Of a DNA stretch of 64,000 bases, positions 59,524-64,000 are shown in pieces; position 1 is the stretch's first letter; every line of letters starts with the position of its first letter. The DNA is taken from assembly GCF_030272615.1 (NCBI RefSeq), contig NC_081406.1, positions 258,407,386-258,471,385 of the forward strand. Reading direction: 5' to 3'. Below the pieces are notes generated by a model that ran no database searches, had not been told where the DNA came from, and worked only from the letters and a program-made list of their open reading frames with translations. This stretch comes from Cryptomeria japonica (taxonomy: Eukaryota > Streptophyta > Pinopsida > Cupressales > Cupressaceae). The translations under genes and the position numbers were made by a program.

Positions 59524-60657
59524 TTGATGAATACTAAGAGAGGGGGGGGGGGGGGTGAATTAGTATACCCAAAAACCTTATCAAACACTTAAGCAATTTT
59601 ACTGCAGACTGATATAACCCTTTAAATAGCAAACCAATTAATATGCAAAAAAGCCAAATAGAAAATAAAGCATTCACCCACAATAACACAATCACCATAA
59701 CACACGATATTTTGATGTGGATACCCAAATGGGAAAAACCACGGTGAGTAAAACTCACAAGTCTACTATCTGCAGAATATCAACCAGAGTAGTTAAGGTC
59801 AGACTGGTTAAGGCCTTACAATGTTCTTTACCAGAACAGATCTTGTTAGGAATCCTGATCTCTGTTAGGAGATAAGTCTTGTTAAAGACTACACTGTTAA
59901 AGGATTTCAGATCCACAACCATGAACCACCTTGTTAGAGGATTTTGAACAGGCTCAATTGAGCCTACCCGGTTAAGGGTTTCTGACTTGTCGAAGAGATT
60001 AGTAATCAACAAGTAAGTGATCTACAAAGTAGCACAAAATGCTTAGTTAGATCCTTGATTGCTCTCTATTAATGCATTGCAGTGTTACTTCAGTCTTCTG
60101 TCCTTCGTCCAATCTCTGTCACAAGATACTTTTTGCAAAAACCTAATCTTCTTACACAACTCTTCTCAAAACCCTAGTCATGATGTCCTCATATAGGAAT
60201 CTGATTTCATGTCGGTCTAATGAGATTAGACTACAATTTCCTAGGTACAGTGCATCCCGACACAATTGTAACATGACACAGAATCACTGCATCGGTGTTG
60301 GTGGATGATAACTCATCACACTTTACAATTTTGTCGGTTAACAAAACAAACTATACTGATTTACCGGTTTAAAAACAAAGACTGGTAAACTAGAACATAG
60401 TGTTCCGATCTTAAAAAGATTGGCTGTCGCTTGGGGTCCTCGTACCACTTGAGGCCCTTGGTCATGCTTTGACTGGTAAGCTCCTTCTGCAAACACCAAT
60501 AGTCTTCTACAAACAAAGACTATGCATATATTGGCATATAATACCAGTTTGAACAATACATCACATACTATCAGTTGAGAATAAATCATACAACAAAGAA
60601 GTGTGTGTCCATCAATGACAATCACAACTAAGTACAAACATCATCAAAATGATAACA
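59524..60657. mobile_element. ~1.13-kb insertion interrupting a local repeat
   Basis: The local repeat unit gatcttgcttcac is split into gatcttg (ending 59523) and ctcgcttcacc (starting 60658), with a 4-bp near-duplication cttg/ctcg. The inserted text begins ttgatgaatactaagag, has a G-run of about 15, and ends aaatgataaca. Inside are words such as gggaaaaaccacggtgag and repeated tgttaaag/ggttaag phrases. No coding frame was seen. The class is uncertain: a small LTR-type or other non-autonomous repeat. The G-run may carry sequencing length error. Confidence 0.5.
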
Positions 60658-60661
60658 CTCG

Positions 60662-62420
60662 CTTCACCTTATCCATACCCTCTTGTCCATACCATCTATC
60701 CTATCTATTCATTGCTTCTATCATCCAGTGCTATCCATATCCTATCTCCATCCATATCCCCTTTTCCATCCTTGATCTTGATCAAAACTAAGGACAAAAA
60801 CATGATTTCAAAAAAGCTCTTGACATGTCTCCTCATAAGCTACCTCCAGATTTCTCCTATCCATTTCCACCTCAACAGTTCAGTAATCCATTCATAATAT
60901 TCCTTGTCTTTCTATACATTGGGGTAACCAATTCTTCTAATCCAAAAAACTCCAAAATCAAAATGTCCAAAAACTAAAACTAAAATAAAAATTGACAAAA
61001 TTAAATAAAAATTGAAAATCAAAGCATGAACGTATGGTTCATCCATCAAATTAAATCAACAATAGGAAAAATCTCGAAGTGTGCAATCAAATTGATCACA
61101 TGTCTTGTCAATCAATTCATCACTTGAAATCTATCAACATCAACATGTCTTATATAGGGATAGGTACACTCGAAACCAAACAGATCAATCTTATATGGGG
61201 TACTCACTCTTTGAAACCAGACATTCTTATCAATCATCGAACAAATCAAAACAATGACATAGATCAGTATTATTGTTGGATTTTGTTCTAGTTAGCCTTA
61301 TCTTTATCAATTGATGGCAGCACATATTTCATCTTTCAAAAATCATAAAAAGAAAAAGTGCAATAAAAGAAAGTGGTAAAAACCTAGAAATGGGCTCTCT
61401 ATTTGTGATAGAGCGGTTCCTCCATCTATTTGTACATATCATATCCACCCATCTGAGCCATCAATAGAAATTCACATATGCTTATCAATCCTGGACATAC
61501 TTAGCATAGTCATTGTCCTTGATTTATCTGAATCAGTTATCCAAATCATATCCCACCATGGCTTGGTGATCGGTGTACATATCCATATCAAAGTAGTATC
61601 AACAACAAGGGGCAAAATCCTGATCTCGTTGGGGGAATTTTTCCTTGAGGGTTTTAGACATCAGACCAAACACGTAGCAAGACAACAAGGATCAGAACAA
61701 CCAACAAATGACAACGATAATGCAAGAAGACTAGATATCATGGAATTGAATTGATTGGAATTGAACAAAAGATCTATTTGCAAGATGTTTTACTTGACAA
61801 GAATGCATTTCTAATAGCATGCATGCTTACTTATAGTTGTTAATTTTTGCTTATCATATCTCCTAAGTGACTCAAGGATGACTCAATGAATAGAGAAGCA
61901 AGGAAGGAATGTGATTGTTTTTTTGTCTATTGTTTAGGAGTGGAGCCTTCTATTATACAAATTTGTCTTACGACGTGATCAGGTAACATATCACTAAAGA
62001 CATTTCGGATTTGTATAGGAAAAATGTAAACTCTTGTCTGTTTTACACAAGCAATACCCAGATCATTCTTGGTTCAATTACACCTCGACACTTGTGTCAT
62101 CTTGCAATATCAAAATCCATGTAAGGTATACTCAGGTCGTTATGGTTCAATTATACCATGATGCTTGTATCAACTTTCAACAAATCAAGGCCCGATGATG
62201 AAAACAAAGGAAGCACTGACACTCTGATCAAAATAGATGGTAACATTGAGAATGACATTGCATATTAAGCTTTGCATTAGTTGCACATCATCATCATCTT
62301 AATCTTGCATTAGGTTGCATATCATTTTAATCTTGTATTAACATCATTTCATTATCATTATCATCTTAATCTTACATTAGGTTGCATATCATTTTAATAT
62401 TGCATTAGTATCATTTCATT
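60662..62420. other. Non-coding interior of the second element, continued
   Basis: Starts with the resumed local repeat. Small frames have no recognisable motif. From 62270 to 62420 the words cattatcat, cttgcattag/cttacattag and gttgcatatcattttaat repeat about three times. Confidence 0.4.
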
Positions 62421-62424
62421 ATCA

Positions 62425-62800
62425 TTGTCATGTCATTCTTACATCTCATATCATACATCTCATTTTCAAGATACATCTCATCATCATCATCATCATCTAG
62501 TCACATTCATCTTTACATCCATCACATGCATATCTATCACATCATCATGGAATCTTTCTTCACTTTCATATCTTCATCATCCATCTATCAACATCAACTT
62601 CAACATGTCTTATATAGGATGTATCTTTCCTGAAACTAGACATTTTGATCATTCTTATATAGGATATATCATTCCTCAAACCAGATGTTTTGATCATCTT
62701 TGTCTTATAACAAGATGTGTCATTCCTGAAACCAGACTTAATCTCAATCTGATCAATCTTATCAATCCAATAAATCTTATCAAACCCATGCATGTCATCA
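62425..62800. repeat. catcat runs and ~55-bp repeats
   Basis: catcatcat runs near 62476-62500 are followed by repeated units with tcttatataggatgtatc, ttcctgaaacc/ttcctcaaacc and agac/agatgttttgatcat. The plus and minus frames through them are artefacts. Confidence 0.6.
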
Positions 62801-62904
62801 AATATCCACTCTTCTATCTTTCAAATAAAATTCCTCTTCTTTTGAGAGATCATTCATGCCTTTAGTGCACGAACGATCTCCCGAGTGGGCATTATCAAAT
62901 CGAA

Positions 62905-63490
62905 TCTCCATGTCAATTTCATATCAGTTTCATATCAACACCAGCTTCATATCGACTTTTCATATCAAATCAATTCTTCATATCTAGGTCATCATATCGA
63001 ATCTCGACATCAATTTCATATCAATCTCATATGGACATCAATCTCATATCTCATATCTGGGGCCGCATCATATCAAATCTCGACATCAATTTCATATCAG
63101 TTTCATATCGGTACCAGCTTCATATCGAATTTTCATATCAAATCAATTCTTCATATCTGGGGCATCATATCAAATCTCGACATCAATTTCATATCAGTCT
63201 CATATCAACTTTTCATATCAAATCAATTCTTCATATCTAGGGCATCATATCAAATCTCGACATCAATTTCATATCAGTCTCATATCAACTTTTCATATCA
63301 AATCAATTCTTCATATCTGGGGCATCATATCGATAATTTTGACAACAACATTATCATATCAAATATCCATATCAGTCTCATATCAACTTTATATCAAAAA
63401 ATTCACATCAACACTTCATATCGAAATCAACTTTTCATATCCAGAAATCATATCAACAACTTTGGCGACAACATCATATCAAAAAAATTT
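62905..63490. repeat. ~80-90-bp tandem repeats of catatca words
   Basis: Units contain tctcgacatcaatttcatat, cagtctcatatcaactttt, catatcaaatcaattcttca and tatctggggcatcat. About six copies are present, the last ones shorter. The 210-codon plus-strand frame (Ser/Ile/Tyr/His-rich) is an artefact of this array. Confidence 0.85.
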
Positions 63491-63543
63491 GGCAGCATAT
63501 CCAACAATTTTCTTTGAATTAACATGTGCATGCACGTCACTTC

Positions 63544-63557
63544 AAAGAGGGGCAACA
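63544..63557 (+). promoter_or_regulatory. Polypurine tract of the second element
   Basis: aaagaggggcaaca immediately before the right LTR start at 63558. Confidence 0.65.
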
Positions 63558-64000
63558 TGTAGACGTATAAATCTGACCACCTTATTAAATAAATATTTAA
63601 TATTTATTTAAACCCCATCCCCACTATTAATTAAATCTTATTTAATTTATTTATTTATTTTCATCTATTTGATTAAATGAATTACTCAATTTATTTAATT
63701 AAATTCATCTAAACCTTTTCTAGTCTTTAATTAAATAAATCATTTTATTTAATTAATTCCCCTTTCTTCCTTTTAATTAAATTGACCCTTGCATATAAAT
63801 AAATCTAATTTATTTATAAAAATCCCCCCACTTGTATTTATGCAAGTTGCATCTATTTTAGTTGAAATACAATTTTATTTTAATTAAACTTCTTTTTCTC
63901 CCACTTGCTTTTTCCTACATCTCCCATTTGCCTCCTAAACCTCTTATAGAGCCTTCTAGATTATTCTAAATTATCTTAATTGGCCTAATCAACTCCTAAA
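63558..64000 (+). repeat. 3' LTR of the second element (partial)
   Basis: TGTAGACGTATAAATCTGAC and the following sequence repeat the left LTR from 53854 with scattered differences. Truncated only by the window edge. Confidence 0.85.

Larger units (their letters stand above)
53854..64000 (+). mobile_element. Second LTR element, non-autonomous, right LTR cut by window end
   Basis: Left LTR 53854-55365 starts TGTAGACGTA. The same start recurs at 63558 after a polypurine tract, giving 443 bp of right LTR before the window ends. The primer site is at 55371. The 8.2-kb interior has a leader block, tandem repeats, one decayed Pro/Ser-rich frame and a 1.1-kb insertion, but no capsid, protease, RT or integrase motif, so it is like a large retrotransposon derivative. 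The left flanking pentamer is cttat. The matching copy lies outside the window. Confidence 0.75.

Noticed and set aside
62885-63517. 210-codon plus frame
   Set aside because: Translation of the 80-90-bp tandem repeat. Ser/Ile/Tyr/His cycles follow the repeat unit.

Overview
The window looks like plant nuclear DNA, most probably from a gymnosperm (conifer-like) genome. That assignment is inference. It rests on one intron-containing host gene in 64 kb, several Ty3/gypsy-type LTR elements with plant-style primer sites, very long low-complexity tracts, and old decayed transposon genes. No rRNA gene, intact tRNA gene or CRISPR array was seen.

Layout. 1-4.4 kb is gene-free. 5.9-8.9 kb (minus strand) holds the only host gene I can assemble: a nine-exon gene for a 223-residue DCN1-like protein, a cullin-neddylation co-factor. 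9.7-15 kb holds a tRNA-related SINE head, two decayed unidentified reading frames, a 202-bp tandem duplication and AT-rich DNA. 14.8-23.5 kb holds decayed copy 1 of a DDE-type transposase-like gene. It lies between oppositely oriented microsatellite tracts (TATG-type on the left, CATA-type on the right) and clusters of TTCG palindromes. 25.0-26.6 kb (minus) is a decayed Ty3/gypsy pol in which RNase H precedes reverse transcriptase.

27.5-41.1 kb may be one large composite DNA transposon. It contains a 1.8-kb array of an about 20-bp palindromic repeat between (GA)n and (CT)n tracts, copy 2 of the transposase-like gene (plus strand), three and a bit 360-bp tandem repeats, and a 22-bp minisatellite split by a 3,951-bp solo-LTR-like insertion with a perfect 5-bp target duplication. 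It then has a six-exon unknown gene (minus strand) convergent with the transposase. A 20-bp motif occurs in inverted orientation just outside the two genes.

41.6-53.8 kb is a nearly complete Ty3/gypsy element by structure: LTRs, primer site, gag, protease, integrase tail, polypurine tract and TSD. It has lost reverse transcriptase, RNase H and the integrase core, and it carries a spliced antisense plant-mobile-domain (PMD) reading frame. 53.85-64.0 kb is a second LTR element with no intact gene. Its right LTR runs off the window, and it contains a 1.1-kb insertion and several tandem repeats.

The main candidate for something undescribed is the transposase-like family. Two strongly diverged copies 12 kb apart share the same motif order: a basic N-terminus, a CCC/CC-x2-H block, V-D-F-S/A-E-N-Y, W-x-D-(x)3-x-Q-F-K, H-D-G-A, then a Cys-rich tail. 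Copy 2 faces a second unknown gene. I recall similar uncharacterised proteins in animal genomes, but this is memory only and unverified.
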